From: Auxenochlorella pyrenoidosa
Lineage: Eukaryota > Chlorophyta > Trebouxiophyceae > Chlorellales > Chlorellaceae
DNA length: 20,006 nt
Assembly: GCA_001430745.1 (NCBI GenBank)
Contig: KQ481938.1
Coordinates: 2,577,017-2,597,022 of the forward strand
Direction: 5' to 3'
Positions 1 to 10,500 of the stretch are shown piece after piece. Position numbers and translations under genes: made by a program. The notes beneath the pieces were generated by a model, which was not told the origin of the DNA, made no database searches, and saw only the letters and a list, made by a program, of their open reading frames with translations. Position 1 is the stretch's first letter. Each line of letters begins with the position of its first letter.

Positions 1-3000
1 CGCTCGCAGGGCAGCCAACTCGGGCACGCCCGCAGACAGCGGGACAGCCAGGGGGTGGGCCGCGCGTGCGCTGCGCCGCGGCGCGGCCGGTCCGACTGCT
101 GCTGCCGCCTGCCGCCGCTGCCTCATCCGCCTGCTGCGCCCGCCGCCGCTGCCTCTGGTAGTCCTGCACAAAGCGCTGGCGGTTGAGGCAGGCGCGGGAG
201 CCCTGGCGGCGGCGCGTGGCGCCCTTGGGCACGGGCGGGGCGGCGCCGGTGCAGGCGGCGCAGGCGCCGCACCGCTGCAGCCCCGGGTGCTCCAGCAGCA
301 GCAGCAGCAGCGGGTGGGCCGCCACCAGGCGCCGCCGCTGCTCCACAGCCGCCTCCTCCTCCTCCTCTTCCACGGCTGCCAGCCAGCGCCCACGGGGCTT
401 TGGTCGGGGCTCACACTGCCCGCCCTCCAGGTCTGCCCCCGCCGCTCCGGTCGGCCACAGCGGCGGCACAGACCCAGGCGGCAGCAGAGCTGGCGGCAGC
501 AGGGCATGCAGCGTGCGCTGCGGGGGCGGTCCACGCCCCGGCTGGCAGGCTGTCAGGGGCACAAACCTGCAGCAGGGCAGGTTGGACATGCAGAGGATAG
601 TGCTTGGAGCAGCCACGGGCACCAACAAACAGGCAGTAGAAATGCTGCGGCTGGGAAGCATGCGACATTGTCGATGCGGCATGCAGCCACACCTGCCCTG
701 ACGGCAGCATGCGGTGCGGCGGGGGGGCCCACCTCGGGATGGACCGCAGCAGGGCGCCCCGCAGCTGTGCCGGTGTGGGCGGCTGCGGCTTGAGGGCCAA
801 ACCGGATGCGGCATCACTGCCTCTCTGGCCTGTTTTGCTGGGCTGCCAAGCCAGCCAGCCAGCCGGGGCTGCCTCCGCATGTGAAGCAAGGGCTGGCGAG
901 GATGCAGCCGGGCGCTGGCTGCCAACGGACAGCGTAGCCGGCAGCACGCCATCGGCGCCCTGCTGCGGCTGCACTTGCGGTGGCGGGGTCGGCACGGCAC
1001 TGCTGGCAAAGAGGGACGTTTGCGGCGGCGGCAGGCGCAGCTTTGCGGCGTCCGCCCCAGCTTGCCCGCCCCGCTCCTGCTGCCCATGCTGGCTGAGCAC
1101 GCCACGTAGAAGCTGGCCTGCAGCACCAGCACCGGTGGTGGTGTGGTGAGGAAGGCGGCACGAAGGACGGGCCCGCCAAGTGGCGTGTTCCGCCGCTGGC
1201 CTCTTGCTCCTGGCAAGCATTGCACTGCCGGCACAGTGCGGCAGACAAGTGTCCATGTCACCGACAAGCTGCCGCTCACCTAGGGTCCGCCAGACGCAGT
1301 GGAAAGTTGCTTCAGACGCAGCCGCCAGCCGCCGCTCCCGCTGCGGGTCATCTGCCAGCCGCTCCCTTTGCCGCTGCGCAGCCGCAGCAGCAGCCTGAGC
1401 AGCCACCTGCTCCTCACGCTGCCGCTGCTGCTGCTCCGCACAAGCCCGCTCCTCACGCTGCTGCTGCCGCCGCTCCTGCTGGCGCTGCCGCAGCTCCAGC
1501 ACCTCGCGCCGCAGCTGCTGCTCCGCCGCAACCGCCTCCTGCTGCAGCGGGTCGGGCTGGCTCGCCTCTGTGCCCACCAGTGGGGCAAACCCGCCAGGCA
1601 GGCCACCGGCCTCGGCCCACGGGCTACCCCCGGCCTCGCCCTGCTGTGAGGCAGGAAAGGCCAGCGCTGCAGCGTCGCTTACATCGGCTGCGCCTGCTGC
1701 CCCTGGTCCGGCTGCTGCTGCGTCGGGCATGCTGTCACCCGCCTGGCTCATGGGCAGCGGGCCCTGCTGGCTGCCAGGGGTTGGCTGGGAGAGGACAGAG
1801 CCAAAAGGGGTGGGCTGCTCCTGCTCCTGCTGCGAGTGTTGCAGTGGCGGGGTCCCCTGCTCCTGCTGCTGCGCCGCGGCACCGCCGGCCTGCCCGGCAG
1901 CGGGGCCCGTGCGGTGCTGCAGCGCCGGCGGATGCGCAGCGCCGCCAGCTGGAGGAGCAGGCGCGCCTGCCTGCAGCTGGCCATTTCTGCCTGCTGGCTG
2001 CAGCATCCCCTGCTGCAGCTGAGGGCTTGGCTGGGCTCGCACCCCAGCCACCAGCCCCAGCCCCTGCTGCTGCTCCAGCATGCGGCGCAGGCGGCCCAGG
2101 GCGGCCCTGCCGGGGTCGCCGCCAGCGGGGCCGCCTGTGGGGCTGCCAGGGCGGGGGGAGAAGTAGAGCTGGTCGCAGAGCTGCAGCAGGCGGCGCTGGG
2201 CCTGGGCCGGCTCGCCGTCGTCGTCCCCCTCAGCGTCGCTCCCTGCTGGCAAGGGGCCAGGGGGGCGTCTGGCACGTGAGGAGGCAGCTCCCGGGGGGGC
2301 ATCGCGGCGGCGCATGCGTCACCAGATGAGCAGCCTGCCGGCTGACAGGCCAGGGGTTTGTGAGCTGCTGCACTGCACAGCCGACCGCACCCAGCAGTGG
2401 GCCACACACAGCAAGGGCGCGGGCTCACCGTCGACCCCAAGCAACCCCATCGCCTGCTCCACATACGCGGCATAGCGCAGCGGAGCCCCCGCTGTCCCTG
2501 CCGCCCCCGCGCCCCCGACAACCCCGCCTTCGCTGCCGGGCTGGCTGGCGGCAGGCTGCTGCCTCCCTGCCAGCCCTGCCAGCTGGGGCCCCCCGCCCGC
2601 TGCGGCAGGCGTGCCGAGCTGCCAGGGGGCCAACACAGGCGTGCTGGGGATACGGGCCGCCTGTGCCGGGTGCCGCTGCTGCAGAGGCTGGCGCTGGCGT
2701 GCTGCAGCCGCCAGGCCCTCCTGCTCCTCCACCAACCGAAGCGAGGCAAGCTCCAGCCCCTTGGCAGCCTGCAGCCAGCCGGGCGCAGCGTGAATGGGGG
2801 GCCAGGGGGCGTGCCATCAAGCAGGCATGCCTGGAGGCAATGTGCCGCTATGCACAGCAGCGAGGGGGAAAGCCGGAGGCGCAGCCTGCTGCTCCTGTCG
2901 CCTTACCCGGCCCAGCCCGCTGCGCCGCAGGCCGCGGCAGCGCCGGCGCTGCTCCGACGTCAGGCGTTGCTCCTCTTGCTGCTGCTCAGCCGCTGCCGCC

Positions 3001-6000
3001 GTGCCGCAGCCCAGCGCCGCTCCTGCGGGGGAGCCACACACTGCTGGGCCACAGCACACAGCAGGGCGGTGCCAAGACCTACTGCAGCGGAAAAACACCA
3101 GCGTGACCCCGCGCTAGGCACCTTGTTGCAACCAGCAGGGCGTCACACACCCAGCCCACCCCGCAGCGGCGAGCACGCAGCGCAGCCTCTGGCGCGGCAG
3201 CAGCAGGCGGCCCCACTCACTGCTGTGCAGCAGCATGTCTGCCGCCAGCTGCGCCAGGGCCCCAAACTCCTCCTCAAGCTCAAAGCGAGGCAGGCTGGAG
3301 GGCGCGGCCGCCCCTGCAGCCGTAGCCGCTGCCGCCTCTGCTTGCTCTGAGTCAGGCAGGGCCCCCCCAGGCTGGGCCCCCGCCTCGCCCGCCTCCCAGC
3401 GGAAGCGAGCAAGTGCGGCGGCTGCGGCAGCTGCAGCGGCCGCCGCCGGGCCGTCCCCGCCGTGCAGCGGCAGCAGCGAGGCGCCCAGCGCGGCGCCCGC
3501 CTGCAGCGCTGCCGCCAGTCGCTGCTCCAGCTGGAAGCCGGGTCCCTCCCAGCGGGGCGCGCCGCACGCGTTGCACTGCAGGGCGCCAGACGGGGGCGGC
3601 AGCGTCGGGACCCGGAGCATCGAGGTCGGAGGGCATGCTGTGCAGATGGCACTCTCAGCGAAGAGCTGATGAATGACCGGCAGAGCTGCAGCGGGCAGCC
3701 ACGGAGGCGGCAGGCAAGAGTGGCACCTCTGCTTCACCATGGCCGCAGCTAAGCAGGAGGCAGCAGCAGGGGACAGCGCGGGTACCCCAGTTCACCTTCC
3801 ACAGGTGCCAGGCCTTGTCCCGCAGCCTGTGCCGGACCCCGCAGACAACCACAGGCCCCTCCTCCTCGCTGCCGCTGCCGGCCCTCAGCTGTGGGTTGCC
3901 CACCCGCCGCCGCTGGCTGGCCGGGACCTGCGCGGTGCAGCGCCACTCTGTCACACCCTCCAGGGGCGCCCCCAGCTCCTGCAGGGCATGCGGGGGGGTG
4001 GTAGAGAGCTATCAATGCGCTGGGCTGGTTCCGCGTGGCTATGACTCTCCCTGGCCACTGCCTCTTCCTGCTGAAGCATGACAGCGGTCATGACAGCGGT
4101 CTTCAATGGCAGCTGGGCAGCTGCCTAGCAGACATGTCTCAAGCTCCCGCCCAGCCGGGCCGGGCCAGCCACGCTGAGAGCACTCACCGCGGCCAGGCAG
4201 CGCGCCTCTGCCAGCATGAGCTGCCGCATGCCCGCCTGCCCGCGCAGGTCCCACGCCTCGGGGCCCAGCTGCCCGACGCGGGTACTGCGCGCACCCTGCC
4301 TGCCCTGCAGCAGGCGGCGCAGCTCGCGCTCGCGGCGCCGGCGCACCAGCAGGCGCGCCCCCTGCAGCTCAGCGCTGGCGACGCCCGCCCTGCCTGCCGC
4401 GGCGCGCTGCGCCCGGGGCAGGTAGCAGCGCACCCAGGGCAGCCAGCGCGCATCCTCTGCCTCGCTGCCGCTGCTGGCGGCGCTGCTGAGGCATGCATCG
4501 GGCTCCGAGTCGCTGCCGGCCCCAGAGCTGCTCGTGCAACCGCTGCTGCTGTTGCTGCTGCTGCCCAGCAGGCTCAGGCTGCTCTGATCGCGCCGGTGGC
4601 TGAGGGTGCCCTTGCTGCGGGCCTGGCTGACAGTGCGGGAGCTGACATCGGGGCTCTGTCTGTTGCGCCTGCTGTGGGTGCCGCTCCTGCTGTCAGTCTT
4701 GCTGCTGCTACCGCCCCTGGCGCCGCTGCTCTCCTCGCCCTTTGTGCGTGCCCTTTCGCCGGTGGTGCTGCTGCTGGCCGCATCCTGCTTGCGGCCGTTG
4801 GGTAGCTGCTGCTCACCAGCCTGCTCCTCTGCCTGCTGTGCCTCCTCAGCTGCAGCCTGCATGGCCTGCCGAAGCCGCGGTGGCAGGGTGCCTGCCTCCA
4901 GCTTGCGAGCTGCAGGCAGGAGGTGTGCAAGAGAATGCAAAAAAGGTCAGCACCCCACATGTGGGGCGGCAGCAGGCTCAGTGCAGTGCACGCTGCGGGT
5001 GGCGAAGGGGCAGGAATCAAGGCGGCAGAAAGGAGGGAAAAAATGAAAGACGGAGGGCCGCACCTGTAGCGCACTGCTGGCGGTTGCCGCCTTGCTGCCG
5101 GCACTGCCTGCAGCAGCCGCAGCGCGCCTGCTTGCGCTGGGCAACCGGCGCGGCTGCAACCGCCTGCACTGCTGCAGTGGTGACGGGGCCAAGCTGCCTG
5201 TCCCACGCCGCAAGCGCCGCCGCTGTGGCGCAGCGCAGCTGCCCCTGGCCCGGCGGCGGCGAGCCGTCGCTGTCGCCCCCCTCGTGCTGCTGCTGCTGCT
5301 GGCAGCCCGCGCACAGGCCGCAGCGGCCCGGCTGGCCCTCCCCCCAGGCCTCTGCTAGCTCGCGGGTGCGCCGCCATGGCACCCCCGGAACCACCGGCAG
5401 CGGCAGGCTCCCGTCGGGCGCCGGCAGCGGCTGCTGCCACTCCTGGCCGCGCTTGCGCTGGCCGCGCAGCCAGGCGCGGGAGCGGTTGCTGCCCTCCGAG
5501 CCCGAGGAGGAGGCGGGGCTGGCATCCGCGTCGCCATCCGAGCCCATGCCCGCCCCAGCTTGCCCCTCCTTGCCGCCGCCGCCGCCCTGCTGGCGCCGCC
5601 CTCCCAGCCGCCGCTGGCGCAGCTGCTGCGCGAAGGCCCAGGCCTGCCGCTCCTGCACAAGCTGTGCCAGCTTCTGCTGCAGCCGCCCCAGGCGCACGCG
5701 CGACAGCGCCATGCACACGGCGCCGCCCTTGCGCCGCTGCTTGCCGCCGCCGCCGCCGGCATGCGCTGCCACCAAGCACGAGCGGCAGCGCCCGCATCGC
5801 TGCCGCGTCTCCTTGAGCTGCCGCAAGTCTGACAGTGACAGCCCTGGCAGCAGCGCGTCCCAGCGCTTCAGGGCCGCTACCAGCCGGCAGCCCCTGTCGC
5901 CGCTGCTGGCGCAGGCTGAGCAGCAGCCGCAAGGGGGCCGGCCGCTGGGCAGCAGCGCCAACTGCTGCACCTGCCCGGCGGGCACGCCTGCCACCACCGG

Positions 6001-7228
6001 CAGCGGCACATCACCTGCTTCTGCCCCTGCTGCAGTGCTGGAGTCGCCTGCAGCCACGAGTGTCGCTGCGCCTGCTGCTGCTGTGCCAGATGCTGCAGGC
6101 AAAGCCTGGGCGTGCTGCTTGCCCTCGACTTGCCATCGGCTCTCCGGCTCTGCTGGGGAGGCGGCTCGCTTGCGCTTGCGCCCACGCTGCTCCCGCTGCC
6201 TGCTCTGCTCTTCGGCAGCCTCCTCCTCGCTCTGAGCCCCCGCTGCCTCATCTCCACTCTTCTGCTGCGGCCGCTCTTCATCTAGCTGCCGCTGTGGCCG
6301 CAGGCCCCACCGGCGCTGCACGCGCCGCCTCTTCAGCCTGCCGCGCACGAGCCCCGGATCTGCGGAAGGCAACGGATTCGGGCGCAAGGAAAGGGGATGA
6401 GGGAGCTCAATTATTGGGCCAGCGTACAGATGTGCTTGGGCATGTCGTAGGCGCATGCACATTTGGGTCGCAGACAGCACTGCAGCACAGGCAAACATTA
6501 CACAGCACCCGTGACCCCCCAGACAACCCACCCAGGGGCGGCCACATGAGCTCCAGCTTCTCCCGCTGGCGCTCATGGTACTGCTGCTGCACAGCCGCAG
6601 CTGCCACAGCAGCCACCCGCCTGCAGTGGGAGCAGCAGCACGCACGCATCACGCGGAGGTCGAGCGCTCAGGACGGCACTGATAAGGGACGGCGCAAGCT
6701 ACCACAGCAGGCCAAACTATTCAACAGCGCTGACTGTTCAGACCACCCTGCGGCAACGTGCGTGGCCTATGCGGACGCGAGGCACCGAAGAGAGGCAGGA
6801 CAGGGCAAGGGGGATGCCTCCCTGCAGCCACCCCATCGCCGCCCCACTGACCTGGCATCCAGCAGCTCATAGTAAGTCCAGCCAACAGGCTGCACCGGCT
6901 GTCGCTGCTGCTGCTGCTCAGGCTCGTAAGGAGCGGTTCCATTGAACTGGGCCTCTTGAGAGGCAAACGGCAGCGGGGAGGCGGCAGCGGCGGCAGAGGC
7001 AGCGCCATCGCCAGGAGCACCACCCCCTCGGTGGCCACGGTGGCGCTGCTGCGGCCGCCTCCCCGCATGACGATGCTGAGAGGTCTCTTGCTGCTGCTGG
7101 TCGCCGCCCAGGCGGGGCGGCTGCTGCACGTCCTGCGTCTGGCGCTCGCTGCTGCTGGGTGGCGGCAGGGTGGCGGCAGCGGCGGCAAGGCTGCTGGACG
7201 TCGGCGCTGCAATGCACGGGCTTTTCAC
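1..7228 (-). CDS. Giant multi-exon protein with repeated half-CXXC-like zinc-finger units (3' end off window)
   Basis: Eleven exons join in one continuous phase: 7228-6852, 6620-6532, 6359-5064, 4909-4188, 3978-3796, 3575-3221, 3022-2907, 2768-2429, 2245-1280, 1117-733, 566-<1, giving at least 1,798 residues. Start is the ATG at 7228, the first in-frame Met of exon 1. Five units of the form CGxCxxC followed 7-23 residues later by Cys lie near residues 299-313, 344-371, 502-532, 569-585 and 1709-1736. A separate CNAC occurs near residue 890. Other regions are a Ser/Asp/Glu-rich stretch (about 620-760), basic segments, and a Gln/Glu/Arg coiled coil (about 1395-1470). The classical CXXC finger (KDM2, DNMT1, MBD1) contains two CGxCxxC units and binds unmethylated CpG; here units occur singly, so a nuclear DNA- or chromatin-binding role is inference. 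Some exon ends (exons 6-9) have alternatives. No enzymatic domain was recognised. Confidence 0.72.
188..271 (-). other. Fifth half-CXXC-like unit, near the left edge
   Basis: In exon 11 the minus strand reads RCGACAAC, a Pro/Gly/Arg-rich loop, then ACLNRQRFVQDY. Basic residues and a CLNRQR end follow the CGxCxxC, as in the second half of classical CXXC fingers. The frame stays open to base 1, so further units could lie outside the window. Confidence 0.6.
4077..4100. repeat. Tandem 12-bp repeat, two copies, in an intron
   Basis: The 12-mer CATGACAGCGGT occurs twice back to back. It lies in the intron (3979-4187) between exons 4 and 5 of the giant minus-strand gene. No function is apparent; it is a simple small duplication. 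Confidence 0.85.
5071..5403 (-). repeat. Cys-repeat module 2 of the giant gene (protein-level repeat)
   Basis: Residues about 475-585, at the 3' end of exon 3. It starts PLPVVPGVP, then CGLCAGC, a Gln/Gly/Asp-rich loop, RCATAAALAAWD, a linker, and RCGCCRQC with its last Cys just before the exon 3-4 junction. It matches module 1 in element order and in spacing from PLPVV to the first Cys (25 versus 27 residues). The loop inside the first finger is longer (23 versus 7 residues) and that of the second is shorter (9 versus 20). Confidence 0.7.
5713..6006 (-). repeat. Cys-repeat module 1 of the giant gene (protein-level repeat)
   Basis: Residues about 274-371, all inside exon 3. The order is PLPVVxGVP, about 16 residues, CGCCSAC with a fourth Cys 8 residues on, an AAL..WD linker with LPG, then RCGRCRSC and a final Cys 21 residues later followed by MAL. 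The same order of elements recurs in module 2, so the two look like diverged tandem copies. Each Cys cluster has four or five cysteines, enough for one zinc ion; zinc binding itself is inferred. Confidence 0.7.
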
Positions 7229-7511
7229 GGTACCCTCATGCGTAAGAGACCGATCCGGACCCCTTGGCCAGCCGACGGAGCGAAACAGAAGCCGGCTGTC
7301 CTCCGCGAGAGCTGCATGCGCCGCTGCTGACAGCCCAAAGTGAGGACCGTTGTGTACTTGAAATTTAGGCAGGTTTGGAGGCTGTCGGGCAGCTGCACAG
7401 TTTTGAGCATTTCGGGCAGCGCAGCAGGGCAGACCAAGCCTTCGTTCCGTCTCGATACCTTGCTCTCAAGCTGTGCTTGCTCCATTCACACAATTCTGCA
7501 ATCCACAGGCC
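7229..7511. promoter_or_regulatory. Divergent intergenic region, likely bidirectional promoter
   Basis: Only 283 bp separate the start codon of the giant minus-strand gene (7228) from the preferred start of the plus-strand coiled-coil gene (7512). The stretch is visibly less GC-rich than the flanking exons. I see no TATA box or other recognisable element, so the promoter call rests on geometry alone. If the alternative upstream Met at 7473 is used for the plus gene, the gap shrinks to 244 bp. Confidence 0.4.
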
Positions 7512-10500
7512 ATGGAAGCTCTTTGCGTCAAAGGCAGGGTGCACCCGCCGGCTTGCTCTTCTTCCTCCCGGCAGCCCCACCTGCTGCTGGGCACGACCAG
7601 ACACCGCCGCTCCGTGGCGCGATGGCGAGCGCACCGCAACGTCCAGGCCTCTCGCGACGCCTCCACACCCGGCAGCGAGCCTGCGGCCAGTGGCGGCAGT
7701 GCCGGCAAGGGCGGCTCCCTTTTTGCACAACTTGGGAAGGGCGCCCGATCGCTGTGGAAGAATGCACAGAATCAGCTGCAGCACCTGCAGGAGCAGCAGA
7801 GCCGGCAGGATGAAACGGGTCCAGCAGCGGCGGCAGCGCCTGCAGCGGCGCCAGCTGGGACCGCCAAACCGCCAGAGCAGTCTGTGCCAGCGCAGCCTGT
7901 GGGCGCAAGCGGCAGCGTGGGCCAGGATGGGCAGAGCCAGACGCTGAGCTTCCGGGGCGCGGTGAGCAGCGGAGCAGGCGGCGAAGCGGCAGCCCCGCCA
8001 CCTGGCGCAGCTGCCGCACCCGTCGGCGCTGCCGCCCCCGTCAGCGCTGCCGCCCCAGATGCTGCTGCCGCTGGTGTTGTCGATCCTGGGCCCACCTCTG
8101 CACAACAGCCAGCCCCCATGTCAGCGCCGCCAGCCACAGCGAACACGCTGCTCAGCTGGGATGATGCACCCCTTGCGGCTGCTGTGGCTGCCCCTGCTGA
8201 GGCAGGCAACGGCAGCCTTGCCCCTGGCTGGGCGGCAGAGCCAGAGGTGCCGCCGTCGGGCCCCATCCCTGCCTGGGGAAGGAAGCTGGCAGGTGGGTGG
8301 TCAAGGGTGAGGCAGGTGACCGCAGCCCACATCACAGGGAACTGCACTGCCTGCTGACCAGTCGTGGGTGCTGCTGCTCCTCAAGTCGCCCGCCATGCCA
8401 AGCCGCATGCACCGGTGAGCAGCCACCGCGCAACACCCCTGGTACCTGGCGCAGGCAACGTGATGTTTGGGGCGCTGCTGGCGGGCGTGGGCGTCTCGTC
8501 GGCGCTGGCCCTGCAGCGCTACGGCGCGTGGCGGGCCGCCAACCCCCAGGGCCCGCCCGTGGCCGTGGGGAATGTGGCCCCAGCCCATGCCGCAGCCGTG
8601 CTGGACGCAGGGGACAGCACCAGCAGCGCCGGCGCGGGCAGCCAGCCGGGCCGGGCGCTGCAGCGGGCACGCGAGCAGCGCTGGCACGAGTTGGGTGCTG
8701 CAGCACAACGGCGGCGCCAGGGCCATGAGCAGCAGGGGCAGCAGGCACAGCAGCATGGGCAGCAACAGGAGGCGCAGGGGCGGCCACGGCAGGCGCATCA
8801 GCAGCAAGAGCACGACCAGGACAAGCCAGGGGGCGGCAGGCAGCGAGGGATGCGCCTGCAGGAGCATGAGCATGAGCAAGAGGAGCAGGCTACAGGCGCT
8901 GCCCAGCAGCAGCAGACGGCCCGCGCTGCTGATGCCCCCAGGGAATCTGCAGTCAGCAGCCACGCTGCCGTAGAGGAGGGGCAGGGGCAGGCAGAAGCAG
9001 GCTTGGAGACGACGGCAGCGGCGGCAGCGCCCGCCGCTCCCGACAGCCCTGTGGAGGATGATGGGACAGAGGACAGCAGCTGGCCAGGTCCTCGGGATGT
9101 GCCCCACCATGCAGCCCACCCGCATGAGGAGCAGGAGCATGCCCGCCAGCACGAGCAGCAGCAGGCAGACCACCAAGTCGCGCAGCAGCAGCAGCAGCAG
9201 CACCCGCAGCAAGGGCGGCCCGAGGCGGAGCTTGCCGGGGCGGCGGCGCAGTCAGCCCACAAGCTGCCGCTGCGGACCCCCGAGGCCCACGCGGCGCTGG
9301 AGCGCATGCGCCGCCTGCAGGAGCGCCGACGCCAGCTGCACGAGAGCCTGGACCGACAGCAGGAGCAGCGGTGGCAGGCGGCCGCCCAGGGGGCTGGCAT
9401 GGAAGAGGAGGGCCAGGGGGAGGCGCGCCAGCGGGCCCAGCACGCGCAGGCTGGTGCCAGCGCGTGGCAGCAGCGCGACGCCGAGGCGCAGCGGCGCGAG
9501 CGGCTGGAGGCGGAGCAGCAGGCGGTGCGGCAGGCGGAGCTGCGGCAGCAGGCGGCTGCTCAGGAGGAGCAGCGCAGGGCCGGCGAGCTGGAGGAGCTTC
9601 GGCTGGAGGCGGAGCAGCGGGAGCGCGGCCTGAGCTGGCTCAGGGAAGAGCTGCAGCGCGAGGAGCAGGAGGGGGAGGCGGCGGAGGCGGGCCCCGGGCC
9701 AGCTGAAGCAAGCCAGGCGCCGGCAGGCATGCTGCCGGTGGCGCTGCGCCAGCGGGCGGCCGACGCGCACCGCGCCGCTGCCGCTGCTGCCAGGCACTCG
9801 CGCGCGGCGGCGGCGGCTTTCAGCACGGCAGCTAACGCTGCCACGCAGGCTGCAGGCGCGGCGCAGCGTGCGGCTGCTGCTGCAGGTGAGCCCCTGGGGG
9901 CATCCAGGGGGAGGGGTTGGCGAGCGGGTGTGCTGCAGGGTTTGATGTGTTCGTCAGCTCCTGACAACGGCCTGCCCTCGTTTGGTTGCGTGTTGCGGCT
10001 GTGTAGCGTGCGCTTCTTCCCCCTGAAAACCTCAGCGCTCGGTTTCACCCTCTCACGCCCCCTTGCCGCTGTTGCGACCCAGTACCGCCTCCCCACCCTG
10101 CCCTCGGTGCCTGCAGCTCGCGCCCAGGCTGCGGTGGAGGCGCAGGCAGCCCAGGACGTGGCTGAGGCTGCCGCTCAGGCAGCCCTTGCGGAAGGGGCGG
10201 GCGCGGCAGCGGCCCAGAAGGCGGCGGTCGCCTCGGCCAAGTCTGTGGTGGCGCAGCACGACGCTCGCGTGCAGGCGCGGCGTGCAGTGGCAGGTGCGCC
10301 CGCTGCCGCCGCTGTGCTTGGGGGCACCGCCAGCCCCGCATGCGCGGCCCTGCATCGGGCGCCATCCGGCTGGCAGCCCTTGCTGGCACTGCATGAGCAG
10401 GGGGGCATTGGCGCAGCAGCAGAGGCAGGGCCGCCAGCAGGGCAGTCTCTGCCTTCAGCGGCAGGGCGGCGCAGCCGCCTGGGCATCAGGCTAGAGCTCG

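Noticed and set aside
411..2315. Single 634-residue minus-strand ORF read as a separate intron-less gene
   Set aside because: It opens exons 9-10 of the giant gene but reads through their intron; a donor at 1279 and an acceptor at 1118 join in phase, and its last third is out of frame with the Cys-containing exon 11.
1220..2329. Plus-strand 369-residue Ala/Pro/Arg-rich ORF
   Set aside because: Shadow of the coiled-coil exon 9 of the giant minus-strand gene; composition simply mirrors CAG-type codons.
2987..3065. End of the giant gene near 3000, using the frame that terminates ...RSNA
   Set aside because: Another frame through the same exon continues to a GTAAGG donor and joins in phase to four further exons, ending in another CGxCxxC unit.
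4742..6235. Plus-strand 497-residue ORF rich in Cys, Ser and Pro
   Set aside because: It is the antisense shadow of the Gln/Ala/Gly-rich exon 3 on the minus strand, where splice sites and repeated motifs support coding.
8301..9212. Minus-strand 303-residue ORF that looks like a Leu-rich membrane protein
   Set aside because: The poly-Leu/Cys runs are the reverse complement of CAG/GAG-rich coiled-coil codons in the plus-strand gene.
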